Assembly: GCF_000429845.1 (NCBI RefSeq)
Contig: NZ_AUCQ01000003.1
Location: 292,378-356,377, forward strand
Direction of reading: 5' to 3'
Source: Comamonas composti DSM 21721
GTDB taxonomy: Bacteria; Pseudomonadota; Gammaproteobacteria; Burkholderiales; Burkholderiaceae_C
Length of the DNA: 64,000 nucleotides
In this document: positions 1 to 8,426 of the stretch, in pieces
How positions within the stretch are numbered: position 1 is the first letter of the stretch
Layout of the letters: every line of letters starts with the position of its first letter
Program-made: the position numbers and the translations under genes
Notes under the pieces: generated by a model
Database searches by the model: none
What the model was told of the DNA's origin: nothing
Seen by the model: only the letters and a program-made list of their open reading frames with translations

Positions 1-1
1 A

Positions 2-967
2 GGCCTGATCAGCTACGAGCCCAGCGAGCTGGTCGTGACCGCACGCGCCGGCATGGACCTGGCCGAGCTCCAGGTCTTGCTGGCCGGCCAGCGGCAGTGC
101 CTGGCCTTCGAGCCCCCGCACTATGGGCCTGGCGCCACCGTGGGCGGCATGGTGGCCGCGGGCCTGTCGGGGCCGGCCCGCGCAAGCGCCGGGGCGGTGC
201 GCGATTTCGTGCTCGGGCTGGAGCTGCTCAACGGCCAGGGCGAGCTGCTGCGCTATGGCGGCCAGGTCATGAAGAACGTGGCCGGCTATGACGTCTCCCG
301 TCTCATGGTGGGTGCCTGGGGCACGCTGGGCCTGATCACCGAGGTCAGCCTCAAGGTCCTGCCCCTGGCGCCGGCCGAGGCCACGCTGCGTTTTGACTGC
401 GATCAGCAGCAGGCACTGGACTGGCTCAACGCCTGGGGCGGCCAGCCCCTGCCCTTGAATGCGAGCCGCTGGCAGCACGAAGCGGGCCGCGGCGGGCACC
501 TGTACCTGCGCTTGCGCGGTGCCCAGGCGGCCGTGTACGCTGCCTGCGAGCGCCTGGGCGGCGAGCGGCTCGAAGGCGTGGAGGCCGATTGGCTGGCCTG
601 CCGCGACCAGCTCCTGCCCTGGTTTGCGCGGCGCGCGCCAGGCCATGCGCTGTGGCGCCTGTCCCTGCCCCAGACCGCGCCTGCGCTGCTTCTGCCCGAG
701 GGCTGCGAGGGGCCGCTGATCGAATGGCATGGCGGCCTGCGCTGGGTCCAGGCACCGCCGCAGCTGGGCGGGCAACTGCGCCAGATGGCGCAGGATCTCG
801 GTGGAAATGCTATCTGTTTCAGAGCTGCTAGCGAAGGTGCAGCAAGCGATACAGGCGGTTTTGATGCATATTCCGGCTCTGCACTGGCACTCTTGCATGC
901 AAGACTCAAGAAGGCCTTCGACCCTCATGGGATCTTCAATCCCGGCCGCATGAGCCAGACCTGGTAG
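2..967 (+). CDS. glcE: Glycolate oxidase FAD-binding subunit GlcE (5' partial)
   Basis: GlcE is the second FAD-binding subunit of glycolate oxidase, which with GlcD and the iron-sulfur subunit GlcF oxidises glycolate to glyoxylate at the membrane. The frame is open from base 2, so the N-terminus lies outside the window; 321 residues are visible. The FAD-binding part shows GATVGGMVAAGLSGPAR and KNVAGYDVSRLMVG, and the C-terminus carries the family signature FDPHGIFNPGRM. Visible residues about 268-291 are encoded by a lower-GC stretch resembling an interspersed repeat (see findings). glcD is expected just upstream. Unusually, a DUF1275 gene separates glcE from glcF. Confidence 0.93.
   Translation, partial: GLISYEPSELVVTARAGMDLAELQVLLAGQRQCLAFEPPHYGPGATVGGMVAAGLSGPARASAGAVRDFVLGLELLNGQGELLRYGGQVMKNVAGYDVSRLMVGAWGTLGLITEVSLKVLPLAPAEATLRFDCDQQQALDWLNAWGGQPLPLNASRWQHEAGRGGHLYLRLRGAQAAVYAACERLGGERLEGVEADWLACRDQLLPWFARRAPGHALWRLSLPQTAPALLLPEGCEGPLIEWHGGLRWVQAPPQLGGQLRQMAQDLGGNAICFRAASEGAASDTGGFDAYSGSALALLHARLKKAFDPHGIFNPGRMSQTW
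803..875 (+). repeat. Family C2-like palindromic repeat embedded in glcE
   Basis: This stretch inside glcE carries AGCTGCTAGCG, then CAAGCGATACAGGC and TTTTGATGC, in the order seen in the shorter C2 repeats near 39325 and 41999. It is more AT-rich than the flanking coding sequence. It stays in frame and encodes Ala/Ser/Gly-rich residues just before the conserved GlcE C-terminus. Resemblance is by eye. Confidence 0.5.
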
Positions 968-976
968 GCCAAGCCC

Positions 977-1744
977 ATGAATCAACTGCACCTGTTGACC
1001 GACAGGCATAGAACCAAGGCCAGCAACCGCGCCCTGGGCCTGCTGCTGGCCTTCAATGCCGGGGCCGTGAACGCCGGGGGCTTTTTGCTCGTGGGCTCAT
1101 ATACCTCGCACATGACGGGCTTTGTCTCGCTGCTGGCCGACAACCTGGTGCTCGGCAATACGGCCCTGGTGCTCAGCGCCATCGGTGCCCTGCTGGCCTT
1201 CATGAGCGGCGCGGCCGTGACGGCGATGCTGGTCAACTGGGCGCGGCACCGCCAACTGCGCAGCAGCTATGCCCTGCCCTTGCTGGTCGAGGCCTTGCTG
1301 ATGCTGGTGTTCGGCATGCTGGGCGCGGCCATGCTGACCTGGCCCACGCCGTTTGCCGTGCCCCTGGCCGTGCTGCTGCTGTCCTTCATCATGGGCTTGC
1401 AGAACGCGACCGTGACCAAGATGTCCTCTTCCCAGATACGCACCACCCACATGACGGGCGTGATCACCGACCTGGGCATGGAGCTGGGTCGCGCGCTCTA
1501 CTGGAACCGTACGGGCGATCCGCCCGAGCACCGGGTGCGCGCCAACCTGGAACGCCTGCGGCTTTTTGCGGGCCTGCTGCTGATGTTTCTGCTCGGCGGG
1601 ATTGGCGGCGCTGCGGGCTTCAAGCATCTGGGCTTTGTCTTCGTTTTGCCGCTGGCCGTGATTCTGTGCGTGCTGTCGCTGCCGCCGCTGTGGGCCGACC
1701 GGGCAAGGCTGCCCGAGAAGATCAGGCGCCATCTGCCGTCATGA
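977..1744 (+). CDS. YoaK/DUF1275 family membrane protein
   Basis: This 255-residue integral membrane protein has the hallmarks of the YoaK/DUF1275 family: an N-terminal NAGAVNAGGFLLVG stretch, a GLQNATVTKMS motif in the middle and TTHMTGVITDLG after it, with about six hydrophobic segments. The molecular function of the family is not established; some members are described as putative transporters. It begins 9 bases after the glcE stop and is followed by glcF about 117 bases later, so it is probably co-transcribed with the glycolate oxidase genes. A glycolate-related transport role is possible but is inferred only from position. Confidence 0.85.
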   Translation: MNQLHLLTDRHRTKASNRALGLLLAFNAGAVNAGGFLLVGSYTSHMTGFVSLLADNLVLGNTALVLSAIGALLAFMSGAAVTAMLVNWARHRQLRSSYALPLLVEALLMLVFGMLGAAMLTWPTPFAVPLAVLLLSFIMGLQNATVTKMSSSQIRTTHMTGVITDLGMELGRALYWNRTGDPPEHRVRANLERLRLFAGLLLMFLLGGIGGAAGFKHLGFVFVLPLAVILCVLSLPPLWADRARLPEKIRRHLPS

Positions 1745-1861
1745 AGCACTGCGTGAGCCGCTGCGCGCCAGCCTGGCGAGCAAGGCCGGTCGTGCGTGCT
1801 GTCCCTGAGCAGGGCGGCGCCGGTTTCATGCAAGATGAGGCGTCTCGCCAAGGATGATCAG

Positions 1862-3109
1862 ATGCAGACCCAGCTTGCCCACGAATACCGCTCCCGGCCC
1901 GAAGGGCTGGAGGCCGAAGCCATTTTGCGCAAATGCGTGCATTGCGGGTTTTGCACGGCCACCTGTCCCACCTACCAGTTGCTGGGCGACGAGCGCGATG
2001 GCCCGCGCGGGCGCATCTACCTGATCAAGCAGGTGCTAGAGGGCGGGACGCCCACGCACTCGACCCAGCAGCATCTGGACCGCTGCCTGACCTGCCGCAA
2101 CTGCGAGACCACCTGCCCCAGCGGCGTGGAATACGGCCATCTGGTGGACATAGGCCGCAAGATCGTCGAGGAGAAGGTACCCCGCCCCCTGGGGCAGCGA
2201 CTGCAGCGCTGGGCGCTCAGGACCGGCATGAACTCCGGTCTGTTCGCGCCGGCCCTGAAGCTGGGCCAGGCCGTGCACGGCCTGCTGCCCCGGGCCCTGG
2301 CCGACAAGGTGCCTGCGCCGCAGGAGGCCGGCGCCTGGCCCGCGCGCGAGCACGGGCGCAAGGTCTTGCTGCTGGCCGGTTGCGTGCAGCCGGCCATGAT
2401 GCCGCGCATCAACCACGCCACGGCGCGCGTGCTTGATGCCGCAGGCATCCAGACCCTGGTTGCACCTGGGGCAGGCTGCTGCGGCGCGATCCGGTTCCAC
2501 CTCAACGACCAGGAGGGCGGCAAGGCCCAGATGCGCGCCAACATCGATGCCTGGTGGCCGCAGGTGGAGCAGGCGCAGGTCGAGGCCATCGTGATGAACG
2601 CCTCGGGCTGTGGCGTCACCGTGAAGGAATATGCCCATGTGCTCGTCAACGATCCGGCCTATGCGCACAAGGCCGCGCGCATCAGTGCGATGACGCGCGA
2701 CCTGAGCGAGCTGCTGCCGGACATGCTGCCCGCGCTGGCGCCGAAGCTGCGCGGCCAGGCGGACCTGGGCCTGCTGGCCTACCACCTGCCCTGCACGCTG
2801 CAGCATGGGCAAAAGCTGCGTGGTGGGGTGGAGACGCAGATGGCAGCGCTGGGCTTCAAGCTGCGCACGGCCGCTGGCGAAGCCCATCTGTGCTGCGGTT
2901 CGGCCGGCACCTATTCGGTACTCCAGCCCGAGCTCTCGACCCGGTTGCGCGAGCGCAAGCTCAAGGCCCTGACCCAGGACCTGGGCGGCGAGCAGCCTGC
3001 GGCCATCGTCTCGGCAAACATGGGCTGCATGTTGCATCTGCAGGCCGGCACCGGGCTGCCCGTGCGCCACTGGATCGAGCTGCTCGACGAGGCCCTGTCC
3101 CAGGCCTGA
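1862..3109 (+). CDS. glcF: Glycolate oxidase iron-sulfur subunit GlcF
   Basis: GlcF (415 residues) passes electrons from glycolate oxidation to the respiratory chain. Two ferredoxin-type clusters appear near the N-terminus (CVHCGFCTATCP and CLTCRNCETTCP), followed by two cysteine-rich CCG-type domains (GCCGAIRFHL in the middle, LCCGSAGTYS near the C-terminus). The ATG at 1862 is preceded by AAGGA at good spacing and gives the family's usual N-terminus; an in-frame extension to 1796 is not needed. It belongs with glcE upstream, with the DUF1275 gene and a degenerate repeat lying between them. Confidence 0.95.
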   Translation: MQTQLAHEYRSRPEGLEAEAILRKCVHCGFCTATCPTYQLLGDERDGPRGRIYLIKQVLEGGTPTHSTQQHLDRCLTCRNCETTCPSGVEYGHLVDIGRKIVEEKVPRPLGQRLQRWALRTGMNSGLFAPALKLGQAVHGLLPRALADKVPAPQEAGAWPAREHGRKVLLLAGCVQPAMMPRINHATARVLDAAGIQTLVAPGAGCCGAIRFHLNDQEGGKAQMRANIDAWWPQVEQAQVEAIVMNASGCGVTVKEYAHVLVNDPAYAHKAARISAMTRDLSELLPDMLPALAPKLRGQADLGLLAYHLPCTLQHGQKLRGGVETQMAALGFKLRTAAGEAHLCCGSAGTYSVLQPELSTRLRERKLKALTQDLGGEQPAAIVSANMGCMLHLQAGTGLPVRHWIELLDEALSQA

Positions 3110-3218
3110 TGTGCGCCGCAGGGAGAAACCGAATGCCTGTCAAGGCCTTGTCGGCTTGCAGATGGCGGCAATGCTGGCATGATGCAGGGTTTTATTTTTC
3201 AAGCCCATGTGCTTAGCC

Positions 3219-3983
3219 ATGACCGATTCCCTGTCTGAACCGCAAGAACAGAACGACGCCGTGTCCCCGCAAGGAGCCGACGGCGCCACGGGCCAGGGCC
3301 GCAAGCGCTCGCGCCGTGGAGGCCGGGGCCGCCGCGAAGCTGGCGAGGCGGGCGCAGTCCAGGCTGCGGCCCAGGCGCCCCGTGCCCAGCGCACCCAGCA
3401 TCCGTTGCTGGCCCAGCTGGCCCAGTGGCATCCCCAGTTGTTTGGTGAGCAGCTTCTGCCGCTCAAGCGCGGCATCTTCGAAGATCTGCTCGCAGCCCAT
3501 CCCGAGCAGATCGAGCGCGAGCAGCTCAAACTGGCCCTGGCGCAGCACACGCGCTCCAGCCGCTACCTCAGCGTGGTCGCCAGCGGCCAGCAGCGCCATG
3601 ACCTCGAGGCCCAGCCCGTGGAGGACATGGCGCCAGAGCATGTGCACCATGCGCTGATCGAGGTCTTCAGGCGCCGCCAGCTGCGCTCCGCCGAGGACCT
3701 GGCGCCCAAGCTCACGAACCGCATCATTGCGGCCTATGAGGCTTCGGGCCTGGCACGCGAGGACTATGCGCAGCGCGTGCAGGTGCGCGACGAGGCCACG
3801 AATGCCCTGGTCGCCAAGGCCCTGGCCGAGGCCGACATCCGTGCCGCGCGCGACGAGGCGCTGCTGCGCTCCTTCGAGGCCAGCGGCCAGAGCGAGGCCG
3901 GCTTTGCCGAGATGTATGGCATGGGCCTGCAGCAGGTCAGCCAGCAACTGGCCCGCGCGAGAAAGCGGAAAAACACCCTCTGA
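3219..3983 (+). CDS. ProQ/FinO-domain RNA-binding protein
   Basis: The protein is 254 residues. After a low-complexity, Arg/Gly-rich N-terminal tail (about residues 1-55, including RKRSRRGGRGRR) comes a ProQ/FinO-type region beginning HPLLAQLAQWHPQLFG, with PLKRGIFEDLLA and a run equivalent to the R.YL..V.SG..R.DL pattern. The C-terminal third is alpha-helical and charged and ends in a basic tail. ProQ/FinO proteins bind structured RNAs and act as sRNA or mRNA chaperones; this function is inferred from the domain. An ATG four codons upstream (3207) is an alternative start. The TGA stop coincides with the first bases of a family A repeat. Confidence 0.8.
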   Translation: MTDSLSEPQEQNDAVSPQGADGATGQGRKRSRRGGRGRREAGEAGAVQAAAQAPRAQRTQHPLLAQLAQWHPQLFGEQLLPLKRGIFEDLLAAHPEQIEREQLKLALAQHTRSSRYLSVVASGQQRHDLEAQPVEDMAPEHVHHALIEVFRRRQLRSAEDLAPKLTNRIIAAYEASGLAREDYAQRVQVRDEATNALVAKALAEADIRAARDEALLRSFEASGQSEAGFAEMYGMGLQQVSQQLARARKRKNTL

Positions 3984-4251
3984 GAACGTGTTTACGATCT
4001 CTACGCTGCCGCGTTGGAGCGCAATCGGGATGAGTTCAAAGCGATGGGGCGCAGCTTGCACCGGGGTGCAAGCAAGCTTTAGCGCTAGAAAATAGCCCGA
4101 TTTCGCTCCAACCCTTCGGGCCAGTGGCTTTGCGGGCGGTCTGCAGCGTTGCGAATCCTCGCAATAGCACGGCTATTGCTGCGGTGTCGCGCCTTGCATC
4201 CCATCCAGCACAGACACTGGCGCGGCACCGAGGAGATCGTAAACACGTTCT
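3983..4251. repeat. Family A structured repeat, 269 bp with terminal inverted repeats
   Basis: The element is bounded by a perfect 19-bp inverted repeat: AGAACGTGTTTACGATCTC at 3983-4001 and its complement at 4233-4251. Three hairpins lie inside: 4014-4029 with 4096-4111 (16 bp, one mismatch), 4054-4073 (9-bp arms, GG centre), and 4161-4179 (8-bp arms, ACG loop). No ORF that looks coding is present. The first 91 bases recur exactly at 63910-64000. Size and ends suggest a MITE-like or REP-like non-autonomous element; no target duplication is obvious. Confidence 0.85.
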
Positions 4252-4320
4252 GAGGCGCTGCGCGCCTTTCCCCGCTCTTTTCGGGAGGGGGACGACGCCC
4301 TCGCCGCAAGGGCGCATGGG
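4252..4320. repeat. Family B GC-rich hairpin repeat
   Basis: A GC-rich stretch with GGGAGGGGGACGACGCCCTCG lies directly after the family A element. It resembles segments at 12597-12660, 17788-17880 and 59331-59440, which share a GC-rich hairpin followed by GGGCGACA/GGGGGACGAC-type cores. Together with family A it fills the gap between the ProQ-like gene and the AAA+ ATPase gene. Confidence 0.55.
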
Positions 4321-4352
4321 TCGAGCGGATAACTGCCGCCTTGCGCCCAGGC

Positions 4353-5903
4353 CTAGCTCAACAGCTGCCGGCGCGCGCGCAACTGCGGTGAGGCGGCGCC
4401 AATGGGCTGGCCCGAGGCCGGCACGGCGCGCTCGCGGCCCCAGGCGCGAATGCTCTCGATCTGCTCGGGCGCGGTCTTGGACAGCGGCACCACGTTGCTG
4501 AAGCTGCGCTTGAACAGTTCGGGCGTGGCGGCAGCGTCGCCGCGCAGAAAGGCTTCCTTGACGACTTCGCGCACTGCGGATTCGAGGTCCGAGCCCGCAA
4601 AGCCGTCGGACAACTGCACCAGCTCCTGCATCAGGTCGGGCGCCAGCGCCTGCTTGAGGCCGCGCTGCACATAGATCTCTATGATTTCCTGGCGCTCGGC
4701 GGGCGTGGGCAGGTCCACGAAGAACAGCTCGTCAAAGCGCCCGCGGCGCAGCAGCTCGGGCGGCAGCTGGGACACATTGTTGGCCGTGGCCACCACGAAG
4801 ACGCGCGCCCGCGCCTCCTGCAGCCAGTAGAGGAACTGGCCGACCAGGCGCGTGGCCGCGCCGCCGTCACCATTGCCGCCTGCACCGGCCAGGCCTTTTT
4901 CGATCTCGTCTATCCACAGCACGCAGGGCGAGACATGGTCGGCCGTGCTCAGCGCCTCCTTGAGCCTGGCCTCGCTCTGGCCCAGGTACTGGCCGTGAAT
5001 GGTGGACAAATCCAGCCGGTACAGCGGCAGGCTCCAGTTGGCTGCAATCGCCTTGGCCGACAGCGACTTGCCACAGCCGGGCACGCCGACCAGCAGCACA
5101 CCGCGCGGCGGGCGTATGCCGCGCTCGCGCAGATCGGCCGTGAGCAGGGGGCGCTCCTTGTCCAGCCAGGCCTTGAGGCCGCCCAGGCCGCCCACGTTGA
5201 GCTCGGTGCCGCGCACGCTCACGCGCTCTATGCCCGAGATGTCGGCAAAGATCCTGTCCTTGGCATGCATGACCTCGACCATGTCGGCCTTGGTGATGCG
5301 GCCGTTGGCGAGCAGGGTGGCGATGATGTTGTCGGCCTCGATGCGCGAGATGCCGGCCAGCGTGGCGGCCGCGCGGCGCTCGTCCTCGGCGTCCCATTCG
5401 ATGGGAATGTGCTCGCGGTAGGCGTCCAGGCTCTCGCGGATGATGGCCAGCATCTCGTCCTCGGTGGGGGCCGACAGAACCAGGGACATGCCCGCGCGCT
5501 GCAGCTGGCCCCAGACGGGCTTGGTGGTGATGACCACGACCGAGCCGCTGTGCTCGGCGGCCAGCATGACCACGTCGAGCAGGTGGCGCGCCGAGGCCGT
5601 GTCGTCCTCGATGTCCGAAACCTCGGTCAGCACCACGGACAGGTTCTGGCGCTGGGCGAACTGCTGGCTCGCAAAGTCCACGGCGCCCGTGACCGAGCGG
5701 TCATCGTTGAGCGAGCGGCCCGTGGACAGCTCGCGCGTTCCCTGGGACAGCGTGTGCACCAGCAGCGGTGCCTGCAGGCTGGTGCCGACCTCGCGCAGCA
5801 GGTCGAGCACGCGGCTGCGTTCGGCGCTGCGGATCGAGATGAAGGGAATGCGCGCCTTGAGGTAGCGCGCGAGAGTGGCCTTGAATTCGGTGGTGTCGCT
5901 CAT
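4353..5903 (-). CDS. Ycf46-like AAA+ ATPase, last gene of five-gene operon
   Basis: This 516-residue protein has an N-terminal domain of about 240 residues followed by a classical AAA+ module. Walker A is GVPGCGKS (about 273-280), Walker B is CVLWIDE (about 327-333), sensor 1 lies in VVATANN (about 370) and an arginine-finger region is RRGRFDE (about 386-392). The N-terminal half resembles the Ycf46-type AAA proteins of cyanobacteria and chloroplasts, whose role is poorly defined. The ATG at 5903 follows the upstream stop codon by one base, so translation is probably coupled. It is the only gene of the operon with a recognisable enzymatic domain and probably remodels or controls the products encoded upstream; that is inference. 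Confidence 0.88.
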   Translation of the reverse strand: MSDTTEFKATLARYLKARIPFISIRSAERSRVLDLLREVGTSLQAPLLVHTLSQGTRELSTGRSLNDDRSVTGAVDFASQQFAQRQNLSVVLTEVSDIEDDTASARHLLDVVMLAAEHSGSVVVITTKPVWGQLQRAGMSLVLSAPTEDEMLAIIRESLDAYREHIPIEWDAEDERRAAATLAGISRIEADNIIATLLANGRITKADMVEVMHAKDRIFADISGIERVSVRGTELNVGGLGGLKAWLDKERPLLTADLRERGIRPPRGVLLVGVPGCGKSLSAKAIAANWSLPLYRLDLSTIHGQYLGQSEARLKEALSTADHVSPCVLWIDEIEKGLAGAGGNGDGGAATRLVGQFLYWLQEARARVFVVATANNVSQLPPELLRRGRFDELFFVDLPTPAERQEIIEIYVQRGLKQALAPDLMQELVQLSDGFAGSDLESAVREVVKEAFLRGDAAATPELFKRSFSNVVPLSKTAPEQIESIRAWGRERAVPASGQPIGAASPQLRARRQLLS

Positions 5904-5904
5904 G

Positions 5905-6495
5905 TCAGAAAAGAATATTGCGTCGCCGCCCCGGCGCACCGATGGGTGCTGCCGCTGCGGGCGCTGAAGCGGCTGCGGGCGCGGCCGCAAGCGGCTGGTC
6001 CTGGTAGCGCGTCAAGGGGTTGTTGCGCAGCACCGAGGCCAGGCGCCCGCTGCGATCGGCGCGGGCACTGTCCAGCAGGGAGTTTTGCGAGCGCTCGGCA
6101 AAGCGCTGGACTTCATCCAGCAACTGCTCTTTCACGGGTGCCGGCAGCATGGGCAACTGGCACAGGCGCTGCAGGAAAAAGAGCTGTGCGCGCGCCTGCA
6201 GTATGGCTTTGACGACGTTCTGCTCGGACGATCCGGTGCGCAGATCCCGCGTCAGGCGGTCGGCGCACAGGCCTAGCCTGCGTTGCAGCTCCTCGCTGAG
6301 CCGCTGGGCGAACAGCGGCGCCACGCCGGCCGTCCAGACCAACTGGCCGCTGCCCATGCGCGCAAGGCATTCCTCATCGTGCAGGCCCTGGGCCAGCAGG
6401 TCCAGGCATTCGCTCCACTGCGCATAGGTTGCGGGCGCAGCCGGCTGGGCATCTGCGCATGCGTAGTGAGCGCTGCGGCGAAACAGCCCCAGCAT
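5905..6495 (-). CDS. Uncharacterised helical protein, operon gene 4
   Basis: This 196-residue protein is not assigned to a family here. It is predicted mostly alpha-helical, with a conserved-looking core (about residues 24-140) rich in Leu, Gln and Arg and a low-complexity Ala/Pro tail ending GRRRNILF. No signal peptide or membrane segment is visible. The start codon directly abuts the preceding stop and its own stop lies one base before the AAA+ ATPase start, so it is tightly coupled in the operon. An adaptor or substrate role for the ATPase is possible but unsupported by any motif. Confidence 0.75.
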   Translation of the reverse strand: MLGLFRRSAHYACADAQPAAPATYAQWSECLDLLAQGLHDEECLARMGSGQLVWTAGVAPLFAQRLSEELQRRLGLCADRLTRDLRTGSSEQNVVKAILQARAQLFFLQRLCQLPMLPAPVKEQLLDEVQRFAERSQNSLLDSARADRSGRLASVLRNNPLTRYQDQPLAAAPAAASAPAAAAPIGAPGRRRNILF

Positions 6496-6687
6496 TCAGC
6501 GCACGCGCCGCACAAAGGGCGAGGCCGGCAGCAGGTCCCATGGGGGCAGTGCGCCGGCCAGCATGTCGCGCCTGTCCTGGGGACCGGTCTGGGCTGCGGG
6601 TGCTGCAACCGGGGCCAAGGCTGCTGGCGGGTTGCTGGCGGGTGTTGGAGTGGAGGCGGAGGCGCCGGAAAGGATTTCGCGAACCAT
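6496..6687 (-). CDS. Small uncharacterised protein, operon gene 3
   Basis: This 63-residue protein has a Pro/Ala-rich, probably disordered middle and a short C-terminal segment (MLAGALPPWDLLPASPFVRR). The ATG at 6687 is chosen because GAGGAGAA lies six bases before it and overlaps the stop of the preceding gene; a start five codons upstream would bypass this site. The stop abuts the next gene's start. The size and the conserved-looking hydrophobic C-terminus suggest a short linear interaction module. No family was recognised. Confidence 0.7.
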   Translation of the reverse strand: MVREILSGASASTPTPASNPPAALAPVAAPAAQTGPQDRRDMLAGALPPWDLLPASPFVRRVR

Positions 6688-6698
6688 GGAACTTCTCC

Positions 6699-8414
6699 TC
6701 AAGCGGCGGCGGTGATCACGCGGCGCACGTTGTCATGGGCCGAGAGCAGGTGCTGCTCGGGGCTGATGGCCTGCAGCAAGGCGGTGAGCTGTCCGGCAAA
6801 CGCATCGCGCTGGGCCGCATCGCGCCGCAGCTCCACGAGCTCGGCCAGGCTGGCGCGCAGCACCTGGGCCGACTGCTCCTGCAGGCGCGCGAAGTCGGCA
6901 CGAATCTTGGCGCGTATCTTGTCGAGCTGGCGATAGCTGACAAAGGCCCAGGCCAGTGCGGCCAGGCCCATGGCGAGCAGCACCATATTGCCCAAGCCCA
7001 TGAAGACCATGACCACGCCCAGCACGATGGCCGCCCAGTGCTTGAGGCCGAGCTTGACCTCGGCCAGCGCGGCCTCCTCGCGTTGTCTGAGGTGGCCTGC
7101 CAGCGCCGTCAGCAGCTCGCTTTCGTTGCTGCCGTCGCTGGTCTCGCCGCTCCAGTCTTCGAGGTTGATGGTGATCTTCTGGGGCACGTTCTGGCGCGCC
7201 TTGGCCGTGACGTCGGCATGTGCGTCCAGCACCCAGTCGCGCGAGTGCGCAATCGCAAAGCGTTGGGTAGCGCGCGTCACATGCGAGGTTTCGGGGTGCA
7301 TGGCCGCATTCGTGAGCAACTGCGTGAAGTCCACCTGCTCGTCCAGGGACTTGCTCTGCAGCTCATAGCGCTGCTGGGCCGTGCGCTTGTCGCCGTCCTC
7401 TTCGATGATGAGGCGGCACAGCTCCTCCTGGCGGCGCAGCGGCAGCTCCTCGTCGTCGAAGCGCGTGACCAGTTTGGCGAGCAAATCGTCCACGGCGATG
7501 AGTACGCTGCTCGCGGGCTTGATCTGGCCTTCGAAGATGGCCTGGAAATGCTGGAGCACGGCTTCGTGCATAGCCAGGCCGTTGAGCGCGCTGTCGAGCG
7601 CGGCCCAGTCGGGGCTGAGCTTGGCCAGGTGGCTGTAGCGCTGGGCGTGGTTGAGCTTGGGCGTCTTGGAAAGCAGGGCCCGGCTCCACTGGGAGCGCTG
7701 GGCTTCGGCAAAGCCGGCCTGCTCGGACAGCTCGTCGATCCAGGCGGCGATGCGCTTGGAGCACATCTGCGTGGCATCGGCATTGAACACGCCGTTGGCC
7801 AGCGCATCGATCATGACCACGGTCTGGCGGTCGAGCTGGTAGGGATTCTGCAGGCCGAAGTAGCGGTCCAGCCAGGTGCGGTGGGCCTCGGTGCGGCTGG
7901 CGCGGCGCGCTATCAGTGCAAAGAACAGCGAAGTCTTTTCGTCATCGCGACGGATGGCCTCGGCCAGCGCGCGCTGGGCCAGGTCGCGGTTGTCGTCCAG
8001 CCAGGCACCCAGGGCCACCAGGGCCGGTGCCAGCCAGTAGCGCGGCGTGGAGAGCATCAGTTCCTCGGTGACGCCGCGCAGCGTCTCGCGGCGCACCAGC
8101 TGGATGTCCGAGGCCTGCAAAATGCCCGTGGCCTGGCGCCGCACCACGGCGTTCTGGCCGAAGCGGTTGTCTATCTCCTGGCGGATCTTGACCTGGCGCG
8201 TCTCGGCCAGCGACAGCTCCTTGGCCTTGAGGTCGGCCTCGACGAAGTCGGCAAAGGCCTGCTCCAGCCGCGACAGCTCGGAGCGGGTCTGCGACAGATC
8301 GCGGCTCACGGTATCCACCTGGCCCGAAACCGTGCCTATGTCGCCCTGCAGGCTGCGCAGCGAGCCCAGGATCAGGGAAAGATCGGCGACCTGGATGATG
8401 CGTTCAGTGCTCAT
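6699..8414 (-). CDS. Uncharacterised coiled-coil membrane protein, operon gene 2
   Basis: This 571-residue protein is the largest in the operon. Residues about 15-65 form a heptad-like coiled coil (QGDIGTVSGQVDTVSRDLS), a long helical region follows, and two adjacent hydrophobic segments at about 461-495 (AAIVLGVVMVFMGLG, MVLLAMGLAALAWAF) look like a membrane hairpin. A further coiled coil follows to the C-terminus. No enzymatic motif was seen. The arrangement resembles a membrane-anchored scaffold that could hold the AAA+ ATPase or its substrates at the membrane; this is inference. The stop overlaps the SD of the next gene. Confidence 0.78.
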   Translation of the reverse strand: MSTERIIQVADLSLILGSLRSLQGDIGTVSGQVDTVSRDLSQTRSELSRLEQAFADFVEADLKAKELSLAETRQVKIRQEIDNRFGQNAVVRRQATGILQASDIQLVRRETLRGVTEELMLSTPRYWLAPALVALGAWLDDNRDLAQRALAEAIRRDDEKTSLFFALIARRASRTEAHRTWLDRYFGLQNPYQLDRQTVVMIDALANGVFNADATQMCSKRIAAWIDELSEQAGFAEAQRSQWSRALLSKTPKLNHAQRYSHLAKLSPDWAALDSALNGLAMHEAVLQHFQAIFEGQIKPASSVLIAVDDLLAKLVTRFDDEELPLRRQEELCRLIIEEDGDKRTAQQRYELQSKSLDEQVDFTQLLTNAAMHPETSHVTRATQRFAIAHSRDWVLDAHADVTAKARQNVPQKITINLEDWSGETSDGSNESELLTALAGHLRQREEAALAEVKLGLKHWAAIVLGVVMVFMGLGNMVLLAMGLAALAWAFVSYRQLDKIRAKIRADFARLQEQSAQVLRASLAELVELRRDAAQRDAFAGQLTALLQAISPEQHLLSAHDNVRRVITAAA

Positions 8415-8426
8415 GGTGAGAAGTCT

